From Polaribacter sp. L3A8 (GTDB taxonomy: Bacteria > Bacteroidota > Bacteroidia > Flavobacteriales > Flavobacteriaceae): DNA of 64,000 nucleotides. This document shows positions 43,241 through 51,924 of the stretch, in pieces. Every line of letters begins with the position of its first letter. Within the stretch, counting starts at the first letter, position 1. Below the pieces are notes generated by a model that ran no database searches, had not been told where the DNA came from, and was given only the letters and a program-made list of their open reading frames with translations. The translations under genes and the position numbers were made by a program. The stretch covers positions 2,834,501 through 2,898,500 of the forward strand of contig NZ_CP047026.1 of assembly GCF_009796785.1 (NCBI RefSeq). The letters are read 5' to 3'.

Positions 43241-44173
43241 TTGGATACAATTCAGAATATTTCTAGTTTTTCTACTTCAGAAAAAACATACGTAACCATT
43301 GGTACTTTTGATGGGGTACATTTTGGGCATCAAAAAATTATTGACAAGCTTGTTTTAGAAGCTAAAAAAGCCAATAAAAAATCGGTGTTGCTTACTTTTT
43401 TTCCGCACCCAAGAATGGTGTTGCAAAAAGACAATTCTTTAGAGTTGATTAACACTATTGTAGAACGTGCAGAATTGCTTAAAAAAACAGGTTTAGATTA
43501 CTTAATTATTCATCCTTTTAGTAGGGAATTCTCTAGAATGACGGCCTTAGAGTTTGTACGTGATGTTTTGGTAAATAAGCTAAATATTTCTAAATTAATT
43601 ATTGGCTACGATCATCATTTTGGTAAAAATAGAGAAGGAAATATTGTTCAGCTTACTGAATACAGTCATTTATATGATTTTATTGTAGAAGAAATTCCGG
43701 CACAAGACATTGATGATGTTTCTGTAAGTTCTACCAAAATTAGACAAGCTTTAGCAGAAGGAAGTTTAAAAACCGCCAACAATTATTTAGGTTACAACTT
43801 TATGTTAAGTGGTACTGTTGTAAACGGAAAACATTTAGGCGGAACAATTGGCTTTCCAACAGCTAATATTGATGTAAAAGAAAACTATAAACTAATACCA
43901 AAAACAGGGGTTTATGTTGTAAAATCTACCCTTGATAATAAAATCGTTTTTGGAATGATGAATATTGGTAGTAGACCAACGGTTGATGGAAGTTACCAAA
44001 CTATTGAAGTACATTTTTTTGATTTTAACCAAGATTTATACAACCAATACCTTACCATAGAATTACTTTATTTTTTACGTGATGAAGAAAAGTTTAGTTC
44101 TATAGATGCTTTAATTGTTCAGCTTAAAAAAGACGAACAAACTGCTAGAGATTATATTAAAAACAAGCTTTAA
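43241..44173 (+). CDS. ribF: Bifunctional riboflavin kinase / FAD synthetase
   Basis: A protein of about 310 residues. The N-terminal FAD synthetase domain has VTIGTFDGVHFGHQKI (about 17-32, nucleotidyl-transfer HxGH), IIGYDHHFGKNREGN and VSSTKIRQAL. The C-terminal riboflavin kinase domain has GGTIGFPTANIDV and GMMNIGSRPTVDG ... IEVHFFDFNQDLY. It makes FMN and then FAD. No ATG precedes the conserved region; the best start is TTG 43241 (LDTIQNISSF), since a further upstream TTG (43208) would place the -7 box inside the gene. It is divergent from the TonB receptor. Confidence 0.93.
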   Translation: MDTIQNISSFSTSEKTYVTIGTFDGVHFGHQKIIDKLVLEAKKANKKSVLLTFFPHPRMVLQKDNSLELINTIVERAELLKKTGLDYLIIHPFSREFSRMTALEFVRDVLVNKLNISKLIIGYDHHFGKNREGNIVQLTEYSHLYDFIVEEIPAQDIDDVSVSSTKIRQALAEGSLKTANNYLGYNFMLSGTVVNGKHLGGTIGFPTANIDVKENYKLIPKTGVYVVKSTLDNKIVFGMMNIGSRPTVDGSYQTIEVHFFDFNQDLYNQYLTIELLYFLRDEEKFSSIDALIVQLKKDEQTARDYIKNKL

Positions 44174-44205
44174 GTTTTTACCCGAGTTTTATTTCCATGC
44201 ATTTT

Positions 44206-44294
44206 GTCTTTTCGACCTTTTGGGAGAAATCATATAAAATTGTTTAGGTTTATGGAATCACAGCTACGGGATTTCTCCTTACGTCGAAATGACA
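44206..44294. repeat. Dispersed inverted repeat, family B, copy 3
   Basis: It runs GTCTTTTCGACCTTTTGGGA, then GAAATCATATA ... GGGATTTCTCC, then TTACGTCGAAATGACA. The whole is an imperfect palindrome and an obvious relative of 30273-30362. Confidence 0.75.
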
Positions 44295-44379
44295 AGTTTG
44301 GGGTTTCGTTTTGCGTCTTCATTGTTATAGTGCTTTTTATTGCTTCGAAGTGACTAATTAAACTCATTTGGTATCATTA

Positions 44380-44470
44380 TGCGTTAAGGATAGAGCAACT
44401 GTTTGAGCTCTTTTTTGTTTTTCTACAAAAAAAGCGAGTGCGAAAGCCTGACCCTTGTGGTAACGCCCAA
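44380..44470 (+). repeat. Dispersed hairpin repeat, family A, copy 3
   Basis: It starts GCGTTAAGGAT (44381), has the hairpin GAGCTCTTTTTTGT / ACAAAAAAAGCGAG, then GAAAGCCTGACCCTTGTGG and TAACGCCC (44461-44468). The outer GCGTTA/TAACGC arms pair. Together with family B copy 3 it fills most of the 44174-44570 gap; nothing else is seen there. Confidence 0.8.
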
Positions 44471-44570
44471 AAAGCGACACTTATAATTCTTCTTTTTGTG
44501 CTATTTTTTGTACGTATTTATAAGGAAACTTTTTATTGATGATTTGGTGGTAAATCCATTGCACAAATTA

Positions 44571-44578
44571 TATCTTTG
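44571..44578 (+). promoter_or_regulatory. -7 box of serS
   Basis: TATCTTTG, 21 bases before ATG 44600. It excludes a start at TTG 44576. Confidence 0.6.
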
Positions 44579-44599
44579 CATTTACAAAATTCTACAAAA

Positions 44600-45874
44600 A
44601 TGTTACAAGTACAATTTATTAGAGACAACAAAGAAACTGTTTTAGCAGGGTTAGCAAAACGTAATTTTGCCAATGCAGAAACAATTATTGAGCAAGTTTT
44701 AACTGCAGATGAAAATAGAAGAGCTACTCAGGTTGAGTTAGACAATACGTTGGCAGAATCTAATAAAATGTCCAAAGAGATTGGTGGTTTTTTTAAGTCG
44801 GGAGAAGTGCAAAAAGCAAATCTTTTAAAAGAAAAAACAGTTCAGTTAAAAGAAAAATCGAAAGAACTTGGTGAGAGTTTTAATACGTATGCAGAAGAAT
44901 TACAAACACTTTTGTATCAAATACCTAACATACCGCATGCTTCTGTAAAAGCAGGAACTTCTGAAGAGGATAATGAGAAAATTTTTAGTGAAGGAACGAT
45001 TCCGGATTTAGGAGAAAATGCATTACCTCACTGGGAATTAGCTAAAAAATACGATATTATAGATTTTGAATTAGGAAATAAAATTACTGGTGCTGGTTTT
45101 CCTGTTTATAAAGGAAAAGGTGCAAGATTACAACGTGCTTTAATTAATTATTTTTTAGATAAAAACACCAAAGCAGGTTATACAGAAGTGCAAGTACCAC
45201 ATTTGGTAAATACAGAATCTGCAACTGCAACTGGGCAATTGCCAGATAAAGACGGACAAATGTATCATGCTACAGTAGATGATTTATATTTAATTCCTAC
45301 TGCAGAAATTCCTATTACCAATATGTTTCGTGGTAATTTAATGCAAGAATCAGAATTTCCGATAACAGTTACAGGTTACACGCCTTGTTTTAGACGTGAA
45401 GCAGGTAGTTATGGTGCACACGTACGTGGATTAAATAGATTGCACCAGTTTGATAAAGTAGAGATTGTAAGAATTGAGCATCCAGATAATTCTTATAATG
45501 CTTTAAATGATATGGTAGAGCATATTAAAGATATTTTAAGAGACTTAAAATTACCTTACAGAATTTTACGTTTGTGTGGTGGAGATACTGGTTTTACCTC
45601 TGCCTTAACGTTCGATTTTGAAGTGTTTTCTACAGCACAAGATAGATGGCTAGAAATTAGTTCTGCATCTAACTTTGAAACTTTTCAGGCAAATAGATTA
45701 AAACTTCGTTTTAAAAATAAAGAAGGAAAAAGCGAATTAGCGCATACCTTAAACGGAAGTTCTTTGGCTTTACCACGTGTTTTAGCCGGTATTTTAGAGA
45801 ACTACCAAACAGCAGACGGAATTAAAATTCCAGATGCTTTGGTACCTTATTGTGGGTTCGATATTATAGATTAG
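44600..45874 (+). CDS. serS: Seryl-tRNA synthetase
   Basis: A protein of about 424 residues starting MLQVQFIRDNKETVLAGL. The N-terminal antiparallel coiled coil (about 1-110) grips tRNA. The class II catalytic core has motif 2 in TPCFRREAGSYGAHVRGLNRLHQFDK and motif 3 in NGSSLALPRVLAGILENYQ, and the serine site includes LIPTAEIPITN. It charges tRNA-Ser with serine. The start is placed after the -7 box at 44571. Confidence 0.96.
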   Translation: MLQVQFIRDNKETVLAGLAKRNFANAETIIEQVLTADENRRATQVELDNTLAESNKMSKEIGGFFKSGEVQKANLLKEKTVQLKEKSKELGESFNTYAEELQTLLYQIPNIPHASVKAGTSEEDNEKIFSEGTIPDLGENALPHWELAKKYDIIDFELGNKITGAGFPVYKGKGARLQRALINYFLDKNTKAGYTEVQVPHLVNTESATATGQLPDKDGQMYHATVDDLYLIPTAEIPITNMFRGNLMQESEFPITVTGYTPCFRREAGSYGAHVRGLNRLHQFDKVEIVRIEHPDNSYNALNDMVEHIKDILRDLKLPYRILRLCGGDTGFTSALTFDFEVFSTAQDRWLEISSASNFETFQANRLKLRFKNKEGKSELAHTLNGSSLALPRVLAGILENYQTADGIKIPDALVPYCGFDIID

Positions 45875-45879
45875 TACTA

Positions 45880-46024
45880 AGTATACAGTTAGCAGTTAGC
45901 TTGTTTGTATACTATTTTTTTATACAATTGAGTACTGTTTACTGCAACTACTAATTGTAAACTAATTTTAGTTAGCAGTATTCTGTCAGTTTTTGACTGA
46001 GTACTGAAGACTGAAAAACTGTAG
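45880..46024. repeat. Low-complexity ACTG-word island after serS
   Basis: Repeated words CAGTTAGCAGTTAGC, GTACTGTTTACTGCAACTAC, TAGCAGTATTCTGTCAG and GAGTACTGAAGACTGAAAAA. The content is like that of 34168-34309 and reads partly as its own reverse complement. It ends at the stop codon of the small gene at 46026. Confidence 0.55.
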
Positions 46025-46025
46025 A

Positions 46026-46172
46026 CTAGTTTGAAACGACAGCTACCATTAATCTTTTATATTTATTCATTTCTAATAAGGCATTAAAATACGCACTTAT
46101 TTGTCCGTTTTTCATAAACTCAATTGAGTTATTTTTTGCAATTTCGTATTGTTTAGAAAAAGTATTCATCAT
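46026..46172 (-). CDS. Small conserved-looking protein, 48 residues
   Basis: Minus-strand frame of 48 codons starting MMNTFSKQYEIAKNNSIEFM and ending MNKYKRLMVAVVSN before a TAG at 46026-46028. It is amphipathic and basic at the end, with no membrane segment, Cys or signal peptide. The amino acid use (low in rare residues, GAA/AAA-rich) is like that of real flavobacterial genes, and I have the impression that similar short proteins exist in related genomes, but cannot check. It is convergent with serS and divergent from the TPR gene at 46296. Function is unknown. Confidence 0.55.
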   Translation of the reverse strand: MMNTFSKQYEIAKNNSIEFMKNGQISAYFNALLEMNKYKRLMVAVVSN

Positions 46173-46280
46173 CTTTAAATTTGATTGGTTATATACTCTA
46201 TAGACAAGTTTTGTGCCAAAATGTTACAAAAGGACTTTAAGAATAGCTGCCTTTAATAAAAATTTAACATTTATGTTGAT

Positions 46281-46288
46281 TATCTTTG
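46281..46288 (+). promoter_or_regulatory. -7 box of the TPR protein gene
   Basis: TATCTTTG, 7 bases before ATG 46296, so the leader is very short or the message nearly leaderless. Confidence 0.5.
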
Positions 46289-46295
46289 ATTTGAT

Positions 46296-48089
46296 ATGAA
46301 AAAACTCTTTTTACTTATTTTCCTTACTATTGCTAGTATTAGCTATGCTCAAAACGATTATTTGTTGGGAGAAAGTTATTACAGAGAAGGAGAATATGAA
46401 AAAGCAGCACAAGTATTTAAAAAACTATATGCTAGTAGTCCTTTTAATACATCGTACTTAAGTAGATTGATTTCTTGTTATCAAGAAACAGGGCAATTTT
46501 TAGAAGTAGAAACATTAATAAAAAAAAAGCTAGAAAAACATGCTGAACAAGGTTTTTTATATGTCTACTTAGGCTATAACTACGAAAAACAACAATTAAA
46601 AGAACAGGCGGAAACCAACTATAATTTGGCTTTAAAAGCTATTGATAAAAACCCTTCTTTTGCTGGAATTATAGGGCGTATTTTTAAAGACTACAACTTG
46701 TTAGATAACGCCATTTTAGCGTATGAAAAAGCAATGGCTAAGAATGAAAATGCTAATTATAGTTTTCAAATTGCACAGATTTATGGTGAAAAAGGCGATT
46801 ACAAAAAAATGTTTGAAGCCTACATGAATTTGGTTGATAAAGATGATAAATACTTTAGTTTAGTACAAAGATATACTAGTAAATACATTACCGATGATTC
46901 TGAAAATGAAGCCAATATTGTTTTTAGAAAAACATTATTAAAAAAATCTGCAAGCAACCCTAAAAATGTGTGGAATGTGTTGTTAAGTTGGCTATTTACC
47001 CAACAAAAACAGTATAATAAAGCATTGATACAAGAAAAAGCATTGTACCAAAGAAATCCTGACGATTTAACTGCAATTTTTAGCTTAGGAAAAATAGCTT
47101 TTGAAAACACCAATTACGAAGAAGCTAAAGATTGTTTTGATTTTATTGCCGAAAAATCAACCTCTAATGAAGAGAAAATTAACGCTTCTTTATACCTCGC
47201 AAAAATTGCAGTGGTTACAAATAACCCCAACACAGAAAAATTATTTGAATCCCTTTTTAATGAATTTGGAAAAAATACGGCAACCATAAAACTACAAGTA
47301 GAATATGCAGATTTTTTAACCTTTCATCAAAATAAACCTAATGAAGCCAAAGAAGTTTTAGAAGCTGCTATCCATTTTTCTAGCTCTAAATTTGATAAGG
47401 CAAGAATAAAATTAAAATTAGGAGATATTTTGGTGTTTACAGGCAACTACAACAAAGCATTAATTTATTTTTCTCAAATTCAGACGCAACTTAAAAACCA
47501 CGAATTAGCACAACAAGCACGTTTTAAAGTAGCCCAAACAAGTTATTTTAAAGGCGATTTTACTTGGGCTAAAGCTCAATTAAAAGTACTAAAGAGTTCT
47601 ACAACCCAAATGATTGCTAATGACGCTTTAGAGCTGTTTTTAAAGATTACAGACAATGAACCTCTAGATTCTATTCCTTCCGGATTAAAACAGCTAGCAA
47701 AGGCAGAATTACTGTCTTATCAGAATAAAAATGAGGAAGCTTTGGCAGAGTTACAAAGCTTATTTACTCCTAAAAACGTTTTTGCAAACGGATTAACTCT
47801 AGGCGATGTTATTTACGATGATGTGTTATTTTTTAAAGCAAAACTACTCATCAAACAAAAAAAATATGAGGAAGCTATCATCAGTTTTACTAAAATTATT
47901 ACTGCCGATAACCAAGGAATTTATGCCGATGATGTATATTATGAAATTGCCCAATTGTATAATAATCAATTAAACAATCCAGAAAAGGCGTCAGAATATT
48001 ATCAAAAGATTATTTTTGATTATTCTTCTAGTATTTATCTAGTAGATGCCAGAAATAAATATCGAAAATTAAGAGGAGATAATTTATAG
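46296..48089 (+). CDS. Exported TPR-repeat protein
   Basis: A 597-residue protein with a signal peptide (MKKLFLLIFLTIASISYAQ). The rest is tetratricopeptide helices from about residue 22 to the end, with typical pairs such as LGESYYREGEYEKAAQVFKK (about 25-44), AILAYEKAMAKNENANYSF, AIFSLGKIAFENTNYEEAK and DDVYYEIAQLYNNQLNNPEK. The last repeats look like the YfiO/Tol-Pal type. It should be a periplasmic or outer-membrane-associated scaffold. No catalytic domain is seen. It is alone in its transcription unit, followed by a repeat island and the DUF4286 gene. Confidence 0.8.
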   Translation: MKKLFLLIFLTIASISYAQNDYLLGESYYREGEYEKAAQVFKKLYASSPFNTSYLSRLISCYQETGQFLEVETLIKKKLEKHAEQGFLYVYLGYNYEKQQLKEQAETNYNLALKAIDKNPSFAGIIGRIFKDYNLLDNAILAYEKAMAKNENANYSFQIAQIYGEKGDYKKMFEAYMNLVDKDDKYFSLVQRYTSKYITDDSENEANIVFRKTLLKKSASNPKNVWNVLLSWLFTQQKQYNKALIQEKALYQRNPDDLTAIFSLGKIAFENTNYEEAKDCFDFIAEKSTSNEEKINASLYLAKIAVVTNNPNTEKLFESLFNEFGKNTATIKLQVEYADFLTFHQNKPNEAKEVLEAAIHFSSSKFDKARIKLKLGDILVFTGNYNKALIYFSQIQTQLKNHELAQQARFKVAQTSYFKGDFTWAKAQLKVLKSSTTQMIANDALELFLKITDNEPLDSIPSGLKQLAKAELLSYQNKNEEALAELQSLFTPKNVFANGLTLGDVIYDDVLFFKAKLLIKQKKYEEAIISFTKIITADNQGIYADDVYYEIAQLYNNQLNNPEKASEYYQKIIFDYSSSIYLVDARNKYRKLRGDNL

Positions 48090-48213
48090 TTGTTGGTTTA
48101 TGGTTATTAATTGTTGGTTCAATAAATTTTATACAACTTTTATCCAAAAACTAAAAACTAGGAACTAAAAACCAATAACACCATCAACCAAAAACCAATA
48201 ACTAAAAACCAAC
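48089..48213. repeat. Inverted low-complexity island, GGTTATTAATTGTTGG type
   Basis: The left part reads TTGTTGGTTTATGGTTATTA and ATTGTTGGTT. The right part reads AACTAAAAACCAATAACACC, then ATCAACCAAAAACC and AATAACTAAAAACCAAC. The two halves are inverted relative to each other around about 48120-48150. The right end touches the DUF4286 start codon. Confidence 0.6.
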
Positions 48214-48214
48214 T

Positions 48215-48544
48215 ATGTACATATACAACGTAACAATAAATATAGATGAAACGGTTCATAAAGAATGGCTTACCTTTATGGAAACGCATGTTTTAAAAGT
48301 ATTAAATACTGGTAGGTTTACCGCTGCAAAACTAACCGAAGTTTTGGTTGAAGAAGAAATGGGTGGTAGAACGTATTCCATACAATATACTGCCAATACA
48401 AGAGAAGATTTAGACGATTATTATAAACACGACGCAGAAAAATTACAACAGCAAAGTCTTAAAAAATTTGGTGATAAAATGTTAGCTTTTAGAACAGAGT
48501 TAAAGTTGATAAAAGAATTTTATCCTACCAATACCATTAATTAA
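48215..48544 (+). CDS. DUF4286 family protein
   Basis: A 109-residue soluble protein: MYIYNVTINIDETVHKEW, METHVLKVLNTGRFTAAKL, GRTYSIQYTANTREDLDDYY and KFGDKMLAFRTELKLI. This is the conserved DUF4286 ferredoxin-like fold of Bacteroidota, of unknown function. It lies just before rsmA in the gene order, with an opposite-strand gene between. Its last four bases overlap the end of the convergent gene at 48541. Confidence 0.8.
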   Translation: MYIYNVTINIDETVHKEWLTFMETHVLKVLNTGRFTAAKLTEVLVEEEMGGRTYSIQYTANTREDLDDYYKHDAEKLQQQSLKKFGDKMLAFRTELKLIKEFYPTNTIN

Positions 48545-49383
48545 AAACTAGCACCAACACCAATAGAAAAGGCATTTATTTTAGAAACGCCAATCTTAAA
48601 ATGCTCATATCCAGAAGAAATTTGATAATTTTGAATGTGATACTTTAACAATAATTTTGTTTTATGAACTTCTTGGTTATTAATATTTGTCCATTTGTGA
48701 AAAAAATCTAAACTTATCGGTTTAGCGATGAATAGTTCTGCTCCAACCCCCAAACCAAAACCTGTTTTATTTACCTCATTTGCAACGTACATCATTCCTA
48801 GACCAAACCAAGCATCAAATCTTTGAGTTCTAATTCTGTGGTATTTTAACAAAGCAGAATATAAAGAAAAAGAATCTCTTTTTCCATTTACTTTTTCAGA
48901 GAGATACAAATAATCTAAATCTACTGCAAAACGTTTTAGAAAACGAAAATTTAGTCCAAAATTATTTCCATATAAATTCTTATTTTCAATTACAAAATTG
49001 TTGGTAATATCAAATCTTGTAATATTATAATTGGTAGAATCTGTATAAATAAAATTACCATACCTATTTTCTTTATATGCATAATTAGAAAATTCTGCAT
49101 CATGCATTCTGCCATTCACTTCCCAAGGAGTTTCTACAAAAGCACCATAAACCGTGTAAGCAAAAAGCCCCCAAACAATTCCAACAAAAGGATTTATGGT
49201 ATCATCGTTATTAGAAGTATTCCCACTAGAATTAGTGTTTTTTGTTGATTTTTTTCCTCCAGAATTTGAATAATTTGTTCTATTTAAGCTTTTTTTTCCT
49301 TTGTCTAATTTTCCTTCTTGAGAAAACAGCGTGGTATTTATACTGAAAATTAAAACAGCTATTAGTAGAAATTTTCTATGCAT
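48541..49383 (-). CDS. Outer-membrane beta-barrel-like hypothetical protein
   Basis: A 280-residue exported protein (signal MHRKFLLIAVLIFSINTTLFS). A Ser/Asn/Lys-rich linker (about 25-62, SGGKKSTKNTNSSGN) comes next. The segment NPFVGIVWGLFAYTVYG (about 64-80) is hydrophobic. The remaining ~180 residues alternate in strand-like fashion (NNFGLNFRFLKRFAVDLDYL, FDAWFGLGMMYVAN, FGLGVGAELFIAKPISLDFF), ending INAFSIGVGASF with a terminal Phe as in outer-membrane barrels. No family is recognised. It is divergent from rsmA, with an ~85-base gap. Confidence 0.65.
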   Translation of the reverse strand: MHRKFLLIAVLIFSINTTLFSQEGKLDKGKKSLNRTNYSNSGGKKSTKNTNSSGNTSNNDDTINPFVGIVWGLFAYTVYGAFVETPWEVNGRMHDAEFSNYAYKENRYGNFIYTDSTNYNITRFDITNNFVIENKNLYGNNFGLNFRFLKRFAVDLDYLYLSEKVNGKRDSFSLYSALLKYHRIRTQRFDAWFGLGMMYVANEVNKTGFGLGVGAELFIAKPISLDFFHKWTNINNQEVHKTKLLLKYHIQNYQISSGYEHFKIGVSKINAFSIGVGASF

Positions 49384-49436
49384 TTTGGTTGATTTTAAAA
49401 CTGAAATGAACCAAAAATTATGCCAATTTTTAACAG

Positions 49437-49444
49437 TACATTTG
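49437..49444 (+). promoter_or_regulatory. -7 box of rsmA
   Basis: TACATTTG, 23 bases before ATG 49468, so the in-frame ATG at 49420 lies upstream of transcription. Confidence 0.6.
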
Positions 49445-49467
49445 TAATCGAAGTAAAAAAGAACAGT

Positions 49468-50271
49468 ATGTCAGTTAAAGCAAAAAAACATTTAGGTCAG
49501 CATTTTTTAATGGATGAAACTATTGCAGAAGATATTGCCAATGCATTAACCGGTAATGGTTATGATGACGTTTTAGAAATTGGTCCTGGAATGGGCGTTT
49601 TAACCAAATACTTATTGCCTAAAAAAGCAAAAGTTACTGTTATGGAATTAGACAGGGAGTCGGTTGCATATTTACACGATACATTTCCACTAGAACATAT
49701 TAAATTAGATACCTCTAAAGAACATTTTGAAATTATTGAAGGTGATTTTTTAAAGCACAACATTCAAGATATTTTTAATAAAAAACAAGTGGCAATTATA
49801 GGGAATTTTCCTTATAACATTTCTACTCAAATTGTTTTTAAAGCGATAGAAAATAGGGAGTTTGTACCAGAATTTGCAGGTATGTTCCAAAAAGAAGTAG
49901 CCAAAAGAATTGCAGAAAAAGAAGGCTCTAAGGTTTACGGAATTCTATCTGTTTTAACACAAGCTTTTTTTGATGTAGAATATCTTTTTACTGTACCACC
50001 AACAGTTTTTAATCCACCTCCAAAAGTAGATTCTGGTGTTATCAGATTTATCAGAAAAAAGGATTATTCACTTCCCGTTGATGAAAAATTATTTTTTAGA
50101 GTTGTAAAAACAGCGTTTAATCAACGAAGAAAAATGCTGAGATCTAGTTTAAAATCTTTCAATCTTTCGGATACCTTAAAAGAAGAGCCTATCTTTGCGA
50201 AAAGGCCAGAACAATTATCTGTTTCTGACTTTATTTCACTGACGCAAAAATTAGCAGAAAATGACATTTGA
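49468..50271 (+). CDS. rsmA: 16S rRNA dimethyladenosine transferase
   Basis: A protein of about 267 residues starting [22 protein letters not shown]-binding motif I is [16 protein letters not shown]; the catalytic NxPY-type motif is [30 protein letters not shown] and [13 protein letters not shown] lie in the C-terminal rRNA-binding domain. It dimethylates two adjacent adenines near the 3' end of 16S rRNA. The start is set at 49468 because of the promoter at 49437. The end overlaps mgtE by 11 bases. Confidence 0.95.
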   Translation: MSVKAKKHLGQHFLMDETIAEDIANALTGNGYDDVLEIGPGMGVLTKYLLPKKAKVTVMELDRESVAYLHDTFPLEHIKLDTSKEHFEIIEGDFLKHNIQDIFNKKQVAIIGNFPYNISTQIVFKAIENREFVPEFAGMFQKEVAKRIAEKEGSKVYGILSVLTQAFFDVEYLFTVPPTVFNPPPKVDSGVIRFIRKKDYSLPVDEKLFFRVVKTAFNQRRKMLRSSLKSFNLSDTLKEEPIFAKRPEQLSVSDFISLTQKLAENDI

Positions 50272-51613
50272 AATCACTGATGAATTTTTAGAAAACCTAT
50301 CAGAGCTTATCATTTCTAATAATGATAAAGAAATAACATCTTTATTTTCTGAAGTCCATTTTGCAGATATTGCAGAAGTTTTAGACGAAGTAAATTTTGA
50401 TGAAGCTATTTATATCATTAAACTTTTAGATAGCGAAAAAACATCAGAAATTCTTACAGAATTAGATGAAGATACTCGTGAAAAAATTTTAGAAAACTTA
50501 TCTGCAAAAGAAATTGCTGATGAAGTTAGAGAAATGGACACGGATGATGCTGCTGATATTATTGGAGAACTATCCGAAGAGCGTCAACATCGTGTAATTT
50601 CTGCATTAGAAGATGATGATCATGCAGCAGATATTAAAGAATTATTATCTTATAATGATGATTCTGCTGGTGCATTAATGGCAAAAGAATTGGTAAAGGT
50701 TTATGAAACTTGGACCGTTGCTGGATGCATGCGAAGAATTAGAGGACAAGCCAAAGATGTAACCAGAGTGCATTCTATTTACGTAGTAGATAAAGAGGAT
50801 AAATTAGTGGGTAGAATGTCTTTAAAAGACTTAATTATTGCCAAATCCGACCATAAAATTGCAGACATTTGTAAAGCAAAAGTAGACTCTGTAAACGTAC
50901 ATGAAGGTGAAGAGGCCGTTGCTAAAATAATGGCAAAATACGATTTAGAAGCCATACCCGTGGTAGATGATAATAATGTTTTGGTGGGTAGAATTACCAT
51001 TGACGATATTTTAGACGTTATTAGAGAAGAAGCAGATAAAGATTACCAAATGGCTGCTGGTTTTTCTAAAGATGTAGAAGCAGATGATACTATTTGGGAA
51101 CTTACAAAAGCACGTTTACCTTGGTTAATTTTAGCGCTATTTGGCGGCTTTGTTTCTGTTTCTGTTTTAGGTAGTTTTGATGGTGCAATGAAAAATTTTC
51201 CAGAACTTTTTTTCTTCACACCTTTAATTGCGGCCATGGCAGGTAATGTAGGTGTACAATCTTCTGCAATTATTGTACAAGGTTTGGCAAACGACAGCTT
51301 AAAAGGTTCTCTTTTTAAAAGATTATTAAAAGAAATTTTACAAGGTCTATTAAACGGTTTTGTCTTAGCAGCCTTATTAATGTCTGCAGGCATGTTGTTT
51401 TTAGGTTTTAATTTAAACTTAGGTATTACGGTAGCAGCATCTTTGGTTTCTGTTATTATTATTGCCTCAATTATTGGAACATTTATTCCTATTATTTTAG
51501 CAAGAAAAGGTATAGATCCTGCTTTAGCTACAGGGCCATTTATTACCACAAGTAATGATATTTTAGGTATTTTAATCTACTTTAGTATTGCTAAGTTGGT
51601 CTTAGGTTTTTAA
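50261..51613 (+). CDS. mgtE: MgtE-type magnesium transporter
   Basis: A 450-residue Mg2+ channel. An acidic N domain (about 1-130; [21 protein letters not shown]) and two CBS domains (about 135-250; [19 protein letters not shown] and [17 protein letters not shown]) sense cytoplasmic magnesium. Five membrane helices follow (about 285-450), with the selectivity-filter region [20 protein letters not shown] and [17 protein letters not shown]. It is co-transcribed with rsmA, a frequent flavobacterial arrangement. The terminator is at 51709. Confidence 0.93.
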   Translation: MTFEITDEFLENLSELIISNNDKEITSLFSEVHFADIAEVLDEVNFDEAIYIIKLLDSEKTSEILTELDEDTREKILENLSAKEIADEVREMDTDDAADIIGELSEERQHRVISALEDDDHAADIKELLSYNDDSAGALMAKELVKVYETWTVAGCMRRIRGQAKDVTRVHSIYVVDKEDKLVGRMSLKDLIIAKSDHKIADICKAKVDSVNVHEGEEAVAKIMAKYDLEAIPVVDDNNVLVGRITIDDILDVIREEADKDYQMAAGFSKDVEADDTIWELTKARLPWLILALFGGFVSVSVLGSFDGAMKNFPELFFFTPLIAAMAGNVGVQSSAIIVQGLANDSLKGSLFKRLLKEILQGLLNGFVLAALLMSAGMLFLGFNLNLGITVAASLVSVIIIASIIGTFIPIILARKGIDPALATGPFITTSNDILGILIYFSIAKLVLGF

Positions 51614-51708
51614 GTCTTTCCTTTTTTGAAACAATTTATTTCTTCCAAAAAAATAGAGAATGCAAAACAAATTAATCAATAAAGATTATACTTTTTTAAA
51701 ATCATAAA

Positions 51709-51737
51709 AAAACCTTTCAGATAAACTGAAAGGTTTT
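51709..51737. terminator. Terminator between mgtE and the response regulator gene
   Basis: A 12-bp stem (AAAACCTTTCAG with CTGAAAGGTTTT) around ATAAA, with T/A tracts on both sides, so it can serve both convergent genes. The rest of 51614-51924 shows only an alternating TA tract near 51795-51807. Confidence 0.8.
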
Positions 51738-51924
51738 ATTCTTTTTTCATGTTTCGATATCCATACAGGTATCTGCAATAATTCCCCAATTATATATATA
51801 TAATTATACAACAAAAATACAACTTATTTAAAACTAGGGAATGTAAAAAACCGAAAGTAAAAATGTGGTTTACCGCAGAAAAGAATATTTTTTAGACTAA
51901 AACAATTAAAATAATACTTTTAAA

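Noticed and set aside
51043..51549. A 168-codon minus-strand frame under mgtE
   Set aside because: It is the antisense shadow of the membrane helices of MgtE and has no signal, promoter or family motif.
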